Counted from the stretch's first letter, positions 9,318 to 19,598 are shown. The stretch: 64,000 nt of DNA from Burkholderia sp. Bp9143 (GCF_003853645.1 NZ_QTPO01000007.1:124001-188000); one strand, 5' to 3'. Translations and numbers: made by a program. Notes: generated by a model from the sequence alone, not told the origin.

Positions 9318-10862
9318 ATGCGCAACAACCAGCCTGTTACCCAACAAGAATTCGAATTTCCCGACGACGTCACGCTGATGTCGACCACCGATGCCGACAG
9401 CATCATCACGTACGCGAACACGACGTTCGCGTACGTGAGCGGCTTCTCGACCGACGAACTCGTCGGCCAGCCGCACAACGTCGTGCGGCACCCGGACATG
9501 CCGAAGGAGGCGTTCGCCGACATGTGGGCGACGCTGAGGAACGGCGAACCGTGGACCGCGCTCGTGAAGAACCGCCGCAAGAACGGCGATCACTACTGGG
9601 TGCGCGCGAACGCGGTGCCGGTGGTGCGCAACGGCGTGCCGCACGGCTACATGTCGGTGCGCACCAAGGCGCCGCGCGACGAGATCCCGGCCGCCGATGC
9701 ACTGTATCGCGCGTTCCGCGAAGGCAACGCCGGCCAGCGCCGTTTCCACAAGGGATTGATCATCCGAACCGGGCTGCTGCGCATCGCGTCGCTGCCGCAG
9801 ACGATGTCGGTGCGCGCGCGCGTTCATTCGGCGCTGTGCGCGCTGGTGCCGGCCGTCGTCGGCGCGGGGTGGGCGTGCGGGCTGACAGGCGGCGGGCTCG
9901 CGGCGTTTGCCGCCATGACGGCCGGCGTGTCGGTGGCCGCCGGCCTGTGGCTCGATGCGCAGATCGTGCGCCCGCTGAAACGGCTGCACGACCAGGCGCT
10001 GAACGTCGCGACCGGAGAAAGCCGCCGCGGCGTACGGATGAATCGCGTCGACGAGATCGGCATGACGCTGCGCACGATCAACCAGCTCGGGCTGATGTTC
10101 CGCTGGCTCGTCGACGACGTCAGCGAACAGGTGCACAACGTGCAGCGCGCGAGCAACGAGATCGCGCAGGGCAACAACGACCTGAGCGCACGCACCGAAC
10201 AGGCCGCGTCGAGCGTGCAGGAAACCGCCGCGTCGATGGCCGAGATGACGGCCACGGTCGACAGCAATGCGGAGACCGCGCTGCAGGCGAACCGGCTCGC
10301 CGTGTCCGCGAGCGAAGCGGCCGAGCGCGGTGGGCAGGCGGTGAGCGAAGTCGTCACGACGATGAACGACATCACGGCGAGTTCGCGCAAGATTGCCGAC
10401 ATCATCGGCGTGATCGACGGGATCGCGTTCCAGACCAACATCCTCGCGCTGAACGCGGCGGTCGAAGCGGCGCGTGCGGGCGAACAGGGGCGCGGTTTCG
10501 CGGTGGTCGCCGGCGAGGTGCGGGCGCTCGCGCAGCGCAGCGCGAACGCGGCGAAGGAAATCAAGACGCTGATCGGCGCGAGCGTCGACCGGGTCGAGTC
10601 GGGCGCGCGACGGGTCGACGATGCCGGCAGGACGATGGAGGACATCGTCGCGCAGGTGAAGCGCGTGTCGGACCTGATCGCGGAGATCAGCTCGTCGACG
10701 GCCGAGCAGAGCACCGGGGTCGAGCAGGTCGACCAGGCGGTCGTGCATCTGGACAACATCACGCAGCAGAATGCCGCGCTGGTCGAGCAGAGCGCGGCGG
10801 CGTCGGAAAGCCTGAAGCAGCAGGCGACGCGGCTCGTCGATGCGGTGAATGTGTTTCGGTAA
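9318..10862 (+). CDS. aer: Aerotaxis receptor Aer-type PAS chemoreceptor, copy 1
   Basis: This 514-residue chemoreceptor senses redox or oxygen state through an FAD-binding PAS domain and signals to CheA. The PAS domain (residues about 15-120) carries the Aer-type [18 protein letters not shown] stretch, which includes the Arg-His-Asp residues used for FAD binding in Aer. A hydrophobic hairpin at about 165-215 anchors it in the membrane, and a HAMP-like region follows. The methyl-accepting signalling domain occupies about 270-510, with the conserved hairpin tip [20 protein letters not shown]. The ATG at 9318 matches copy 2 exactly at the N-terminus. It is the first of two tandem copies. Confidence 0.9.
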   Translation: MRNNQPVTQQEFEFPDDVTLMSTTDADSIITYANTTFAYVSGFSTDELVGQPHNVVRHPDMPKEAFADMWATLRNGEPWTALVKNRRKNGDHYWVRANAVPVVRNGVPHGYMSVRTKAPRDEIPAADALYRAFREGNAGQRRFHKGLIIRTGLLRIASLPQTMSVRARVHSALCALVPAVVGAGWACGLTGGGLAAFAAMTAGVSVAAGLWLDAQIVRPLKRLHDQALNVATGESRRGVRMNRVDEIGMTLRTINQLGLMFRWLVDDVSEQVHNVQRASNEIAQGNNDLSARTEQAASSVQETAASMAEMTATVDSNAETALQANRLAVSASEAAERGGQAVSEVVTTMNDITASSRKIADIIGVIDGIAFQTNILALNAAVEAARAGEQGRGFAVVAGEVRALAQRSANAAKEIKTLIGASVDRVESGARRVDDAGRTMEDIVAQVKRVSDLIAEISSSTAEQSTGVEQVDQAVVHLDNITQQNAALVEQSAAASESLKQQATRLVDAVNVFR

Positions 10863-11265
10863 TCGGCGGGGGCGCGCGTTTGCGCGTCCCGTCCCGTTGC
10901 TGCGAGGCGAGGCGGCGAAATCTCCGATTTCCGATTCGGTTCTAATGGATTAAACGAGAGGGATTCGCATTCATGATTCCGGTTTTATCCGCCAATCCCG
11001 TCGGAATGAATGCTTCGAATAATCAGGTAATCGAAGCTCGAGTATTGGATAAAACTGGATTCTTGATTCACATATAAACAAAATATTCGGCTGAATCAAG
11101 ATGATGCAAAATTAATGCATATTTGCGCGACGTCGGCATAATGTTTTCGCCAAATCTGCCGAAAGCGCAGGAGTGTGATCGAACGCATGCGGGACGGCCG
11201 CGATGCGTACGGTCTCGATCCAATCCACAAGCGGGCGCAAGATCCGCAACCCGGAACTCCACACC
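10863..11265. other. AT-rich 403-base spacer between the two aer copies
   Basis: The region 10960-11150 is much richer in A+T than its neighbours. It contains a perfect 10-bp inverted repeat, TCTTGATTCA (11061-11070) and TGAATCAAGA (11092-11101), with a 21-base loop. It probably holds the promoter of the second copy. No gene is seen. Confidence 0.5.
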
Positions 11266-12810
11266 ATGCGCAATAACCAGCCTGTCACGCAACGCGAATT
11301 CGAATTTCCCGACGACGCGACGCTGATGTCGACCACCGACGCGGACAGTTACATCAAGTACGCGAATGCCGCGTTTATCCAGGTCAGCGGATTTTCTCCC
11401 GAGGAGATCGAAGGCCAGCCGCACAACGTCGTGCGGCATCCGGACATGCCGAAGGAGGCATTCGCCGATATGTGGGCGACGCTGAAGAACGGTGAACCGT
11501 GGACTGCGCTCGTGAAGAACCGCCGCAAGAACGGCGATCACTACTGGGTCCGTTCGAATACGGTGCCGGTGATGCGCAACGGGCAGCCGACGGGCTACAT
11601 GTCGGTGCGCACGAAGGCGTCGCGCGACGAGATCGCGGCGGCCGACGCGCTGTACCGCGCGTTCCGCGAAGGCAAGGCCGGCAACCGCCGTTTTCACAAG
11701 GGGCTGATCGTCCGTACGGGGCTGATGCGTGTCGCGTCGCTGTTCCAGACGATGTCGGTGCGCGCGCGCGTTCATTCGACGCTGTGCGTGCTGGTGCCGG
11801 CCGTCGTCGGCGCGGGGTGGGCGTGCGGGCTGACAGGCGGTGGGCTCGCGGCGTTTGCCGCCGTGGCGGCCGGCGTGTCGGTGGCGGCCGGCCTGTGGCT
11901 CGATGCGCAGATCGTGCGTCCGCTGATTCAGTTACGTGACCAGGCGTTGCGCGTTGCCACCGACGAGAGCCGCACCGGCGTGGCAATGAACCGGGTCGAC
12001 GAGATCGGCATGACGTTGCGCACGATCAACCAGCTCGGGCTGATGTTCCGCTGGCTCGTCGACGACGTCAGCGAACAGGTGCACAACGTGCAGCGCGCGA
12101 GCAACGAGATCGCGCAAGGCAACAACGACCTGAGCGCGCGGACCGAACAGGCGTCGACCAGCGTGCAGCAGACGGCTGCGTCGATGGCCGAGATGACGGC
12201 TACCGTGTCGAGCAATGCGGAGACGGCGCTGCAGGCGAACCAGTTGTCGGTTTCGGCGAGCGAGGCGGCCGAACGTGGCGGACAGGCGGTGAGCGAAGTC
12301 GTCACGACGATGAACGACATCACGGCGAGTTCGCGCAAGATTTCCGACATCATCGGCGTGATCGACGGGATCGCGTTCCAGACCAACATCCTCGCACTGA
12401 ACGCGGCGGTCGAAGCGGCGCGCGCGGGCGATCAGGGTCGCGGTTTCGCGGTGGTCGCGGGCGAGGTGCGGGCGCTCGCGCAGCGCAGCGCGAATGCCGC
12501 GAAGGAAATCAAGACGCTGATCGGCGCAAGTGTCGACCGGGTCGAATCGGGCGCACGGATCGTCGACGGCGCGGGCAAGACGATGGAGGACATCGTCGCG
12601 CAGGTGAAGCGCGTGTCGGACCTGATCGCGGAGATCAGCTCGTCGACGGCCGAGCAGAGCACCGGGGTCGCGCAGGTCGACCAGGCGGTCGTGCATCTGG
12701 ACAACATCACGCAGCAGAATGCCGCGCTGGTCGAGCAGAGCGCGGCGGCGTCGGAAAGCCTGAAGCAGCAGGCGACGCGGCTCGTGGATGCGGTGAATGT
12801 GTTTCGTTGA
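11266..12810 (+). CDS. aer: Aerotaxis receptor Aer-type PAS chemoreceptor, copy 2
   Basis: This 514-residue paralogue of the preceding gene has the same domain order: PAS (about 15-120), transmembrane hairpin, HAMP-like segment and chemoreceptor signalling domain. The PAS domain differs at several positions (for example [20 protein letters not shown] instead of [20 protein letters not shown]), while the last 200 codons are almost identical to copy 1 at the DNA level, including synonymous positions. This points to distinct sensing with a shared output domain kept uniform by gene conversion. The ATG at 11266 is fixed by alignment with copy 1 (MRNNQPVTQ). Confidence 0.9.
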   Translation: MRNNQPVTQREFEFPDDATLMSTTDADSYIKYANAAFIQVSGFSPEEIEGQPHNVVRHPDMPKEAFADMWATLKNGEPWTALVKNRRKNGDHYWVRSNTVPVMRNGQPTGYMSVRTKASRDEIAAADALYRAFREGKAGNRRFHKGLIVRTGLMRVASLFQTMSVRARVHSTLCVLVPAVVGAGWACGLTGGGLAAFAAVAAGVSVAAGLWLDAQIVRPLIQLRDQALRVATDESRTGVAMNRVDEIGMTLRTINQLGLMFRWLVDDVSEQVHNVQRASNEIAQGNNDLSARTEQASTSVQQTAASMAEMTATVSSNAETALQANQLSVSASEAAERGGQAVSEVVTTMNDITASSRKISDIIGVIDGIAFQTNILALNAAVEAARAGDQGRGFAVVAGEVRALAQRSANAAKEIKTLIGASVDRVESGARIVDGAGKTMEDIVAQVKRVSDLIAEISSSTAEQSTGVAQVDQAVVHLDNITQQNAALVEQSAAASESLKQQATRLVDAVNVFR

Positions 12811-12865
12811 AGGCGGGGAGGGGAGGTGACGCGGGCACGGCGGAGAGGGGCACCGGCCCGCGTCG

Positions 12866-12893
12866 TGACCGCCCGGTTCCGGCCGGGCGGTCA
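12866..12893. terminator. GC-rich hairpin between convergent aer and gabD
   Basis: An 11-bp perfect stem TGACCGCCCGG/CCGGGCGGTCA with a 6-base loop. It lacks a T-run on either strand but sits where both convergent transcripts must end. Confidence 0.45.
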
Positions 12894-12926
12894 GGGCCTG
12901 TCACTGAAGCGACGGGCCCCGAACCG

Positions 12927-14396
12927 TCAGACGGCGAGACAGAGGTACTTGATCACGACGTAGTCGTCGATGCCGTAGTGCGAGCCTTCGCGGCCGAGGC
13001 CCGACTGCTTGACGCCGCCGAACGGCGCGACTTCGTTCGAGATCAGGCCCGTGTTCACGCCGACCATCCCGTACTCGAGCGCCTCGGCAACCTTCCACAC
13101 GCGGCCGATGTCGCGGCTGTAGAAGTACGCGGCGAGACCGAACTCGGTGTCGTTCGCGAGGCGGATCACCTCGTCGTCGCTGCTGAACTTGAACAGCGGC
13201 GCGAGCGGCCCGAACGTCTCTTCCTTCGCGACCTTCATCGCCGGCGTGACGCCGGTCAGCACGGTCGGCTCGAAGAAGCCGTGGCCGAGCGCGTGGCGCT
13301 TGCCGCCCGTCACGACGGTCGCGCCCTTCGCGAGCGCGTCCTCGATGTGCGCCTCGACCTTCAGCACGGCCGCTTCGTTGATCAGCGGACCCTGCGTGAC
13401 GCCCGGCTCCGTGCCGCGGCCGACCTTCAGCTGGCCGACCGCCGCCGCGAGCTTCTGCGCGAACTGGTCGTAGACGGCTTCGTGCACGTAGAAGCGGTTC
13501 GTGCACACGCACGTCTGGCCGCTGTTGCGGTACTTCGATGCGATCGCGCCCTGCACGGCCGCATCGAGATCGGCGTCGTCGAACACGATGAACGGCGCGT
13601 TGCCGCCGAGTTCCAGCGACACCTTCTTGACCGTCGCCGCGCATTGCGACATCAGCAGGCGGCCGATCGGCGTCGAGCCGGTGAACGACAGCTTGCGCAC
13701 GATCGGGTTCGACGTCAGTTCGCCGCCGATCGCCTTCGGGTCGCCCGTGACGACGCTGAACACGCCGGCCGGCACGCCCGCGCGCTCGGCCAGCACGGCC
13801 ATCGCGAGTGCCGAGAACGGCGTGGCTTCAGCCGGCTTCACGACGATCGGGCAGCCTGCCGCGAGCGCCGGGCCGACCTTGCGGGTGATCATCGCCGCCG
13901 GGAAGTTCCACGGCGTGATCGCCGCGCACACGCCGATCGCTTCCTTCGTCACGACGATGCGCTTGTCGCTCGCCGGCGTCGGGATCGTGTCGCCGTACAC
14001 GCGCTTGCCTTCCTCCGCGAACCACTCGAGGAACGACGCCGCGTAGCCGATCTCGCCCTTCGCCTCGGCCAGCGACTTGCCCTGCTCGGTGGTCAGGATC
14101 AGCGCGAGGTCGTCGGCGTTTTCCATCATCAGGTCGTGCCACTTGCGCAGGATCGCCGCGCGTTCCTTCGCGGTCTTCTTGCGCCACGCCGGCCATGCGG
14201 CGTTCGCGGCCTCGATCGCGTGACGCGTCTCGGCCGTGCCCATCGCCGGCACGGTGCCGAGCAGGCCGCCGGTTGCCGGGTTGCGGACTTCGAACGACTC
14301 GCCGTTCGCCGCGCCTTGCCATTCGCCGTTGACGTACGCCTGCTGGCGGAACAGCGACGGATCTTTCAGTGCCAGGGTTTCCTGAACGGTGCTCAT
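12927..14396 (-). CDS. gabD: NADP-dependent succinate-semialdehyde dehydrogenase
   Basis: This 489-residue aldehyde dehydrogenase oxidises succinate semialdehyde to succinate, the second step of GABA degradation. Asn164 (TPWNFP), the general base Glu262 (LELGGNAPF) and the nucleophile Cys296 (NSGQTCVC) are present. The cofactor stretch IVVKPAEATPFSA is typical of the GabD subgroup. The length and start MSTVQETLALKDPSLFRQQAY match GabD proteins. It lies 99 bases downstream of gabT on the same strand and the two form an operon feeding the TCA cycle. Confidence 0.94.
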   Translation of the reverse strand: MSTVQETLALKDPSLFRQQAYVNGEWQGAANGESFEVRNPATGGLLGTVPAMGTAETRHAIEAANAAWPAWRKKTAKERAAILRKWHDLMMENADDLALILTTEQGKSLAEAKGEIGYAASFLEWFAEEGKRVYGDTIPTPASDKRIVVTKEAIGVCAAITPWNFPAAMITRKVGPALAAGCPIVVKPAEATPFSALAMAVLAERAGVPAGVFSVVTGDPKAIGGELTSNPIVRKLSFTGSTPIGRLLMSQCAATVKKVSLELGGNAPFIVFDDADLDAAVQGAIASKYRNSGQTCVCTNRFYVHEAVYDQFAQKLAAAVGQLKVGRGTEPGVTQGPLINEAAVLKVEAHIEDALAKGATVVTGGKRHALGHGFFEPTVLTGVTPAMKVAKEETFGPLAPLFKFSSDDEVIRLANDTEFGLAAYFYSRDIGRVWKVAEALEYGMVGVNTGLISNEVAPFGGVKQSGLGREGSHYGIDDYVVIKYLCLAV

Positions 14397-14495
14397 ATGA
14401 ATCGCCTGCTTTGAAAAGGACGGGTAAGGACGGATGAAACGGCCGCCGCCGTCATGAAGACGGCGGCGGCGCATTCAGTTGAAGTGGACGGGAAC

Positions 14496-15779
14496 TCAGG
14501 CCGGCACGCCGACCGTTTCCTTCAGCACTTCCTCGAGGATCACGAGCGCTTCGTCGAACACGGCCTGGGGAATCGTCAGCGGGAACAGGAAGCGCACGAC
14601 GTTCGAGTACACGCCGCATACGAGCAGCAGCAGCCCGCGCTCGAGTGCACGCGTCTGCACGCGCTTCGTGAATTCCGCGTCCGGCTCGCCCGAACCCGGC
14701 TTCAGGAACTCGACCGCGATCATCGCGCCCGGGCCGCGCACGTCGGCGATCTGCGGCACGTCGGCCTGCAGCGAATTCAGCTTCGCCTTCAGCACGTCGC
14801 CGAGTTGCGTCGCGCGCTCGCACAGCTTCTCTTCGTCGATGATCTCGAGCACCGCGTGCGCCGACGCGACGGCCAGCGGGTTGCCCGCGTAGGTGCCGCC
14901 GAGGCCGCCGGGCGCCGCCGCGTCCATCACGTCCGCACGGCCGACGACGCCCGACAGCGGCATGCCGCCCGCGAGGCTCTTCGCCATCGTGATCAGGTCG
15001 GCCAGCACGTCGTAGTGCTGCATCGCGAACAGCTTGCCGGTACGCGCGAAGCCCGTCTGCACTTCGTCGGCGATCAGCAGGATGCCGTGCTCGTTACAGA
15101 TCTTGCGCAGCGCGCGCACGAATTCGGCCGGCGCCGGGTTGAAGCCGCCTTCGCCCTGGACCGGTTCGAAGATGATCGCGGCGACGCGCTTCGGATCGAT
15201 GTCGGCCTTGAACAGCATCTCGATCGCCTTGATCGAGTCGGCCGTCGTCACGCCGTGCAGCGCGTTCGGGTACGGAGCGTGGAACACGTCGCCCGGGAAC
15301 GGGCCGAAGTTCAGCTTGTACGGGGCGACCTTGCCGGTCAGCGCCATGCCCATCATCGTGCGGCCGTGGAAGCCGCCCGAGAACGCGATGACGCCCGGAC
15401 GGCCGGTCGCGGCGCGGGCGATCTTGATCGCGTTTTCGACGGCTTCGGCGCCGGTCGTGAAGAACGCGGTCTTCTTCGGGAAGTCGCCCGGCGCGCGTTC
15501 GTTGATCTTTTCCGCCAGCTCGACGTACGACGCGTACGGGACGATCTGGTACGCGGTGTGCGTGAAGTTGTTCAGCTGGTCCGCGATCGCCTTGACGATC
15601 TTCGGGTGGCGGTGGCCCGTGTTCAGCACCGCGATGCCGGCGGCGAAATCGATGAAGCGGCGGCCTTCGACATCCCACAGCTCCGCGTTCTCGGCGCGGG
15701 CTGCGTAGAAATCGCACATCACGCCGACGCCGCGCGGGGTGGCGGCGTTCTTGCGGGCCTGCAGGTCGGCATTCTTCAC
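14496..15779 (-). CDS. gabT: 4-aminobutyrate aminotransferase
   Basis: This 427-residue PLP-dependent class III aminotransferase converts GABA and 2-oxoglutarate to succinate semialdehyde and glutamate. Conserved features are FFTTGAEAVENAIKIAR, SGGFHGRT, FEPVQGEGGF, LIADEVQTGFARTG and the PLP lysine in MAKSLAGG. The start is decided by the ribosome-binding site. AAGGAG touches an ATG at 15785, which is too close, but lies 6 bases before the GTG at 15779, which gives the family N-terminus and length. It is divergent from a GabR-type regulator with a perfect palindrome between them. Confidence 0.93.
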   Translation of the reverse strand: MKNADLQARKNAATPRGVGVMCDFYAARAENAELWDVEGRRFIDFAAGIAVLNTGHRHPKIVKAIADQLNNFTHTAYQIVPYASYVELAEKINERAPGDFPKKTAFFTTGAEAVENAIKIARAATGRPGVIAFSGGFHGRTMMGMALTGKVAPYKLNFGPFPGDVFHAPYPNALHGVTTADSIKAIEMLFKADIDPKRVAAIIFEPVQGEGGFNPAPAEFVRALRKICNEHGILLIADEVQTGFARTGKLFAMQHYDVLADLITMAKSLAGGMPLSGVVGRADVMDAAAPGGLGGTYAGNPLAVASAHAVLEIIDEEKLCERATQLGDVLKAKLNSLQADVPQIADVRGPGAMIAVEFLKPGSGEPDAEFTKRVQTRALERGLLLLVCGVYSNVVRFLFPLTIPQAVFDEALVILEEVLKETVGVPA

Positions 15780-15846
15780 GGTCATCTCCTTGATGTTCTG
15801 TCCGGTGGGATAAAAATCGGCCGCATTGGCAGCCCATGGAGGCGAC

Positions 15847-15879
15847 TATAATCACATTTGGCTCTGACAATCAGAGCCA
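15847..15879 (+). promoter_or_regulatory. Promoter and palindromic operator between gabT and its regulator
   Basis: A perfect TATAAT (15847-15852) oriented towards the regulator is followed at once by the perfect palindrome TGGCTCTGA-CAA-TCAGAGCCA (15859-15879). The palindrome covers the expected transcription start of the regulator and lies 80 bases upstream of gabT, so one site could repress the regulator and activate gabTD. Confidence 0.65.
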
Positions 15880-15905
15880 TTTCAATAAATAATCAGGAGC
15901 CAATC

Positions 15906-17414
15906 ATGCGCGCAAGCGTGTTGTCGGACTGGCTGGCGCAGCGCCTCGTGCGCGGCGGCGAGCAGCCGATCTACCGGCAGCTGCACCGGCTGCTGCAGCA
16001 GGCGATCCTGTCGCGCGAACTGCCGGCCGGCACGCGCGTGCCGTCGTCGCGGCTGCTGGCGGCCGAGCTCGGGATCGCCCGCAACACGGTCACGCAGGTT
16101 TACGAACAGCTTGCGCTCGAAGGCTATGTGAACTCGGCGACGGGGCGGGGCACGTTCGTCGCCGACAGCGCGCCGGACGAGATCGTCGGCGTGCCGCCCG
16201 ACCCGGCCGCCGGCCCGGCGGTGGTGCCATCGTCCGCGCGGCGGCTGTCCACGCGCGGCACGCGGCTCGTCGAGGGTGCGGGCGTGTCGAAGCGCCAGGG
16301 CGGCGCGTTCATGCCCGGCGTGCCCGATGTGTCGCGCTTTCCGGCGCGCGTGTGGACGCGGCTGCACAACAAGTACTGGCGGCGCCTGCGCCCGGACCTG
16401 CTGACCTACGCGCCGGGCGGCGGGCTCGCGCTGTTGCGCGAGGCGCTGGCCGACTACCTGCGCACGTCGCGTTCGGTGCGCTGCACGCCCGAGCAGATCG
16501 TCATCACGACCGGGATCCACCAGTCGATCGACCTCGCGGTGCGGCTCCTGACCGATCCGGGCGACGCGATCTGGACCGAGGACCCGTGCTACTGGGGCGT
16601 GCGCAGCGTGCTGAACGTGTCGGGGCTGACCACGCGGCCGATCCCGGTCGACGACGAAGGGATCGCGCCGTCGGCCGCCGATCTCGCGGAGCCGCCGAAG
16701 CTGATGCTCGTCACGCCGTCGCACCAGTATCCGCTCGGGATGGTGATGAGCCTCGCGCGGCGCCGGATGCTGCTCGAGTACGCGCGCCAGCACGGCTGCT
16801 GGATCATCGAGGACGACTACGACAGCGAATTCCGCTACGGCAGCCGGCCGCTCGCGTCGCTGCAGGGGCTCGATACGGCCGGGCAGGTGATCTATGTCGG
16901 CAGCTTCGGCAAGACGCTGTTCCCGGGGTTGCGGGTCGGATATCTCGTCGCGCCGGAACCGCTCGCGGAGAGCTTCGCGACCGCGAGCGCCGAGCTGTAT
17001 CGCGAGGGTCAGCTGCTGCAGCAGGCGGTGCTCGCCGAGTTCATCGCGGAAGGCCACTTCGTGTCGCATATCCGCAAGATGCGCACGCTGTACGGGCAGC
17101 GCCGCGAGGTACTGCTCGATGCAGTCGCGCGCCGCTATGGCGACACGCTGCACGCGCTCGGCAGCGATGCGGGGCTGCATCTCGTCACGCGGCTGCCGAA
17201 TGGTGTCGACGATCGAGCGGTCGCGCAGGCCGCGCTCGAACGCAACATCGTCGTTCGGCCGCTGTCCGGTTATTACGCGGAGCGTGAACGCGCGGCGTCG
17301 GGCTTGCTGCTCGGCTATGCGTGCGTGCCGGAGGACGAGATTCCGACGGCGTTCGCGACGCTGGCCGAGGCGATCGACGAGCGCGCATTCGACAAGGTCG
17401 TCGCGACGGTTTGA
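15906..17414 (+). CDS. GabR-like MocR family regulator (GntR helix-turn-helix fused to an aminotransferase fold)
   Basis: This 503-residue MocR-type regulator has a GntR winged helix (about residues 10-80, PAGTRVPSSRLLAAELGIARNTVTQVYEQL) joined to a PLP-dependent type I aminotransferase-like domain. The PLP lysine region is VGSFGKTLFPGLRVGY. Such proteins sense GABA as a PLP adduct without turnover and activate gabT and gabD. A clear CAGGAG site supports the ATG at 15906. Its divergent position next to gabT makes GABA control very likely. A PdxR-type role in PLP supply is the main alternative. Confidence 0.88.
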   Translation: MRASVLSDWLAQRLVRGGEQPIYRQLHRLLQQAILSRELPAGTRVPSSRLLAAELGIARNTVTQVYEQLALEGYVNSATGRGTFVADSAPDEIVGVPPDPAAGPAVVPSSARRLSTRGTRLVEGAGVSKRQGGAFMPGVPDVSRFPARVWTRLHNKYWRRLRPDLLTYAPGGGLALLREALADYLRTSRSVRCTPEQIVITTGIHQSIDLAVRLLTDPGDAIWTEDPCYWGVRSVLNVSGLTTRPIPVDDEGIAPSAADLAEPPKLMLVTPSHQYPLGMVMSLARRRMLLEYARQHGCWIIEDDYDSEFRYGSRPLASLQGLDTAGQVIYVGSFGKTLFPGLRVGYLVAPEPLAESFATASAELYREGQLLQQAVLAEFIAEGHFVSHIRKMRTLYGQRREVLLDAVARRYGDTLHALGSDAGLHLVTRLPNGVDDRAVAQAALERNIVVRPLSGYYAERERAASGLLLGYACVPEDEIPTAFATLAEAIDERAFDKVVATV

Positions 17415-17510
17415 CGGGAACGGGGCGGCAGCATGTACGCTCGGCGAGGCAGGCCGCCGCAGAGGGGGCGAATGATCGTTTTCCCCTTATGGCCTCAATG
17501 CTCGCGTGCG

Positions 17511-18347
17511 TTACAGCCGGATCAACACCGCGCCCGCGACCACCAGCGCGCACGCGGCGAGCCGCTGCGCGCCGGGCCGCTCGCGCATCACGAACCAGCC
17601 GATCGCGACCGCGAAGATCGAGCTCGTCTCGCGCAGCGCCGACACGGTCGCGACCGGCAGGTGCCGGTACGCGAGGATCACGATTCCGTACGCAGCGAGC
17701 GAGATCGTGCCGGCGATCGCGCCTTGCGCGAGTGCGGTGCGCGAGGCGAGCACCGCGCGCGGGCCCCCGCGCAACGCGCAGACGAGCACGAGCTGCGGCA
17801 CGCTCCACAGCAGGTACACCCACGCGATGTAGCCGAGCGCGCTGCCGGACACGCGCGAGCCGATCCCGTCGCAGATCGAATACGCGGCGATGAACACGCC
17901 GGTGAGCAGCGCGTACGGCACGCCTTCGCCGGAGAACCGGAAGCCGCGCCGCAGCGCGAGCGACATGATGCCGAACGACACGAGCGCGATGCCGGCAAAA
18001 CCGAACGGCGTCGGCCGCTCGTGCAGCACGGCGAATGCGAGCACCGACACGAGCAGCGGCGACATCCCGCGCGCGATCGGGTAGATCTGCCCGAACTCGC
18101 CGCTGCGGTAGGCGCGTGCGAGCGTGAAGCAGTACGCGACCTCGAGCACTGCCGACGCCGCGACGTACGGCCAGGCCGCGGGCGCCGGCGCGGGCAGCAG
18201 CGCGACGCTCGCGATGCCGAACGCGAGATACGGCAGCGACATCGTGCCGAGCTGGACGAGCCGGTCCTCGCTGACATGCAGGAACGCGTTCCAGATCGCG
18301 TGCAGCAGCGCGGAGCACAGCACGAGGCCGATGAAGAGGTGATCCAT
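17511..18347 (-). CDS. EamA/DMT superfamily transporter
   Basis: This 278-residue inner-membrane protein has about ten hydrophobic segments in two EamA repeats, typical of drug/metabolite exporters. The first repeat contains ALLHAIWNAFLH and QIYPIARGMSPLLVSVLA, and the second ends with SIFAVAIGWFVMRERPG. An ATG at 18347 is used. It is divergent from selD across 106 bases. The substrate is unknown. Confidence 0.85.
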   Translation of the reverse strand: MDHLFIGLVLCSALLHAIWNAFLHVSEDRLVQLGTMSLPYLAFGIASVALLPAPAPAAWPYVAASAVLEVAYCFTLARAYRSGEFGQIYPIARGMSPLLVSVLAFAVLHERPTPFGFAGIALVSFGIMSLALRRGFRFSGEGVPYALLTGVFIAAYSICDGIGSRVSGSALGYIAWVYLLWSVPQLVLVCALRGGPRAVLASRTALAQGAIAGTISLAAYGIVILAYRHLPVATVSALRETSSIFAVAIGWFVMRERPGAQRLAACALVVAGAVLIRL

Positions 18348-18453
18348 CAATGAAGGCGCGGACGAAGGCTGGAACGGGCAAGCGCGGTCAATTATGTGGG
18401 TATCGGGCGCGCTCGAGCGGAATTGTCGATAATAGAACGTTGTTATTCACCGG

Positions 18454-19527
18454 ATGCCGACGATGACCGAAGCCACCCTCACCCCGCCCGCCGTTCCGCG
18501 CCTCACGAGCCTGTCGCACGGCGGCGGCTGCGGCTGCAAGATCGCGCCGGGCGTGTTGTCCGAGCTGCTGAAGCGGGCGACGCCGCCGGCGCTGTTTCCG
18601 GACCTGCTGGTCGGCACCGAGACCTCCGACGACGCGGCCGTCTACCGGCTGAACGACGAGCAGGCGATCGTCGCGACGACCGACTTCTTCATGCCGATCG
18701 TCGACGACCCGTTCGACTTCGGCCGCATCGCGGCAACCAACGCGCTGTCCGACGTCTACGCGATGGGCGGCAAGCCGATCCTCGCGCTCGCGCTGGTCGG
18801 GATGCCGATCAACGTGCTGCCGCACGAGACGATCGCGGCCGTGCTGCGCGGCGGCGAATCGGTGTGCGCGGATGCCGGCATTCCGGTCGCGGGCGGCCAC
18901 TCGATCGATTCGGTCGAGCCGATCTACGGGCTCGCGGCGATCGGCGTCGTGCATCCGTCGCGCGTGAAGCGCAACGCGGCTGCGCGGGCGGGCGACGTGC
19001 TCGTGCTCGGCAAGCCGCTCGGCGTCGGCGTGCTGTCGGCCGCGCTGAAGAAGAACCAGCTCGATGACGCGGGCTACGCACAGATGGTCGCGACGACCAC
19101 CAAACTGAACCGGCCGGGCGCCGAACTCGCCGCGCTGCCGGGCGTGCATGCGCTGACCGACGTCACGGGCTTCGGGCTGCTCGGCCATACGCTCGAGCTC
19201 GCACGCGGCGCGAACCTCACCGCACGCGTGCATTACGCGTCGCTGCCGTGGCTGGCGGGCGTCGAGGCGTTCGTCGCCGACGGCGTGTTCACCGGCGCAT
19301 CGGGCCGCAACTGGGCCGCATATGGCGCCGACGTACGGCTTGCCGACGGGCTGCCGACGGTCGCGCAGGCCCTGCTGACCGATCCGCAGACGTCCGGCGG
19401 CCTGCTGGTCGCATGCGCGCCGGATGCAGTCGACGACGTGCTCGCGTGCTTCCGCGCCGATGGTTTCGACCGCGCGGCCGTGATCGGCGAGATGGTGGAC
19501 GGGCCCGCGCGCGTCGACGTCGCCTGA
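18454..19527 (+). CDS. selD: Selenide, water dikinase (selenophosphate synthetase)
   Basis: This 357-residue enzyme makes monoselenophosphate from selenide and ATP, the selenium donor for selenocysteine and selenouridine. The active-site loop GGGCGCK carries Cys26 and Cys28, so this is a cysteine rather than selenocysteine form. ATP and metal sites are visible in TSDDAAVY, ATTDFFMPIVDDPFDFG and PVAGGHSIDS. A second ATG at 18463 is possible; neither start has a strong ribosome-binding site. No tRNA 2-selenouridine synthase or selAB lies nearby. Confidence 0.94.
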   Translation: MPTMTEATLTPPAVPRLTSLSHGGGCGCKIAPGVLSELLKRATPPALFPDLLVGTETSDDAAVYRLNDEQAIVATTDFFMPIVDDPFDFGRIAATNALSDVYAMGGKPILALALVGMPINVLPHETIAAVLRGGESVCADAGIPVAGGHSIDSVEPIYGLAAIGVVHPSRVKRNAAARAGDVLVLGKPLGVGVLSAALKKNQLDDAGYAQMVATTTKLNRPGAELAALPGVHALTDVTGFGLLGHTLELARGANLTARVHYASLPWLAGVEAFVADGVFTGASGRNWAAYGADVRLADGLPTVAQALLTDPQTSGGLLVACAPDAVDDVLACFRADGFDRAAVIGEMVDGPARVDVA

Positions 19528-19598
19528 CGCGGTTTTTTTACGGCGGATCGCTGTCGGTCGCTAGAATCGATGCCTTCCTTCGAAGGTATCGACGACCG

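Noticed and set aside
14454..15851. Long plus-strand frame opposite gabT
   Set aside because: Arg/His-rich shadow of gabT. The gabT protein has all catalytic motifs, so the opposite frame is not a gene.
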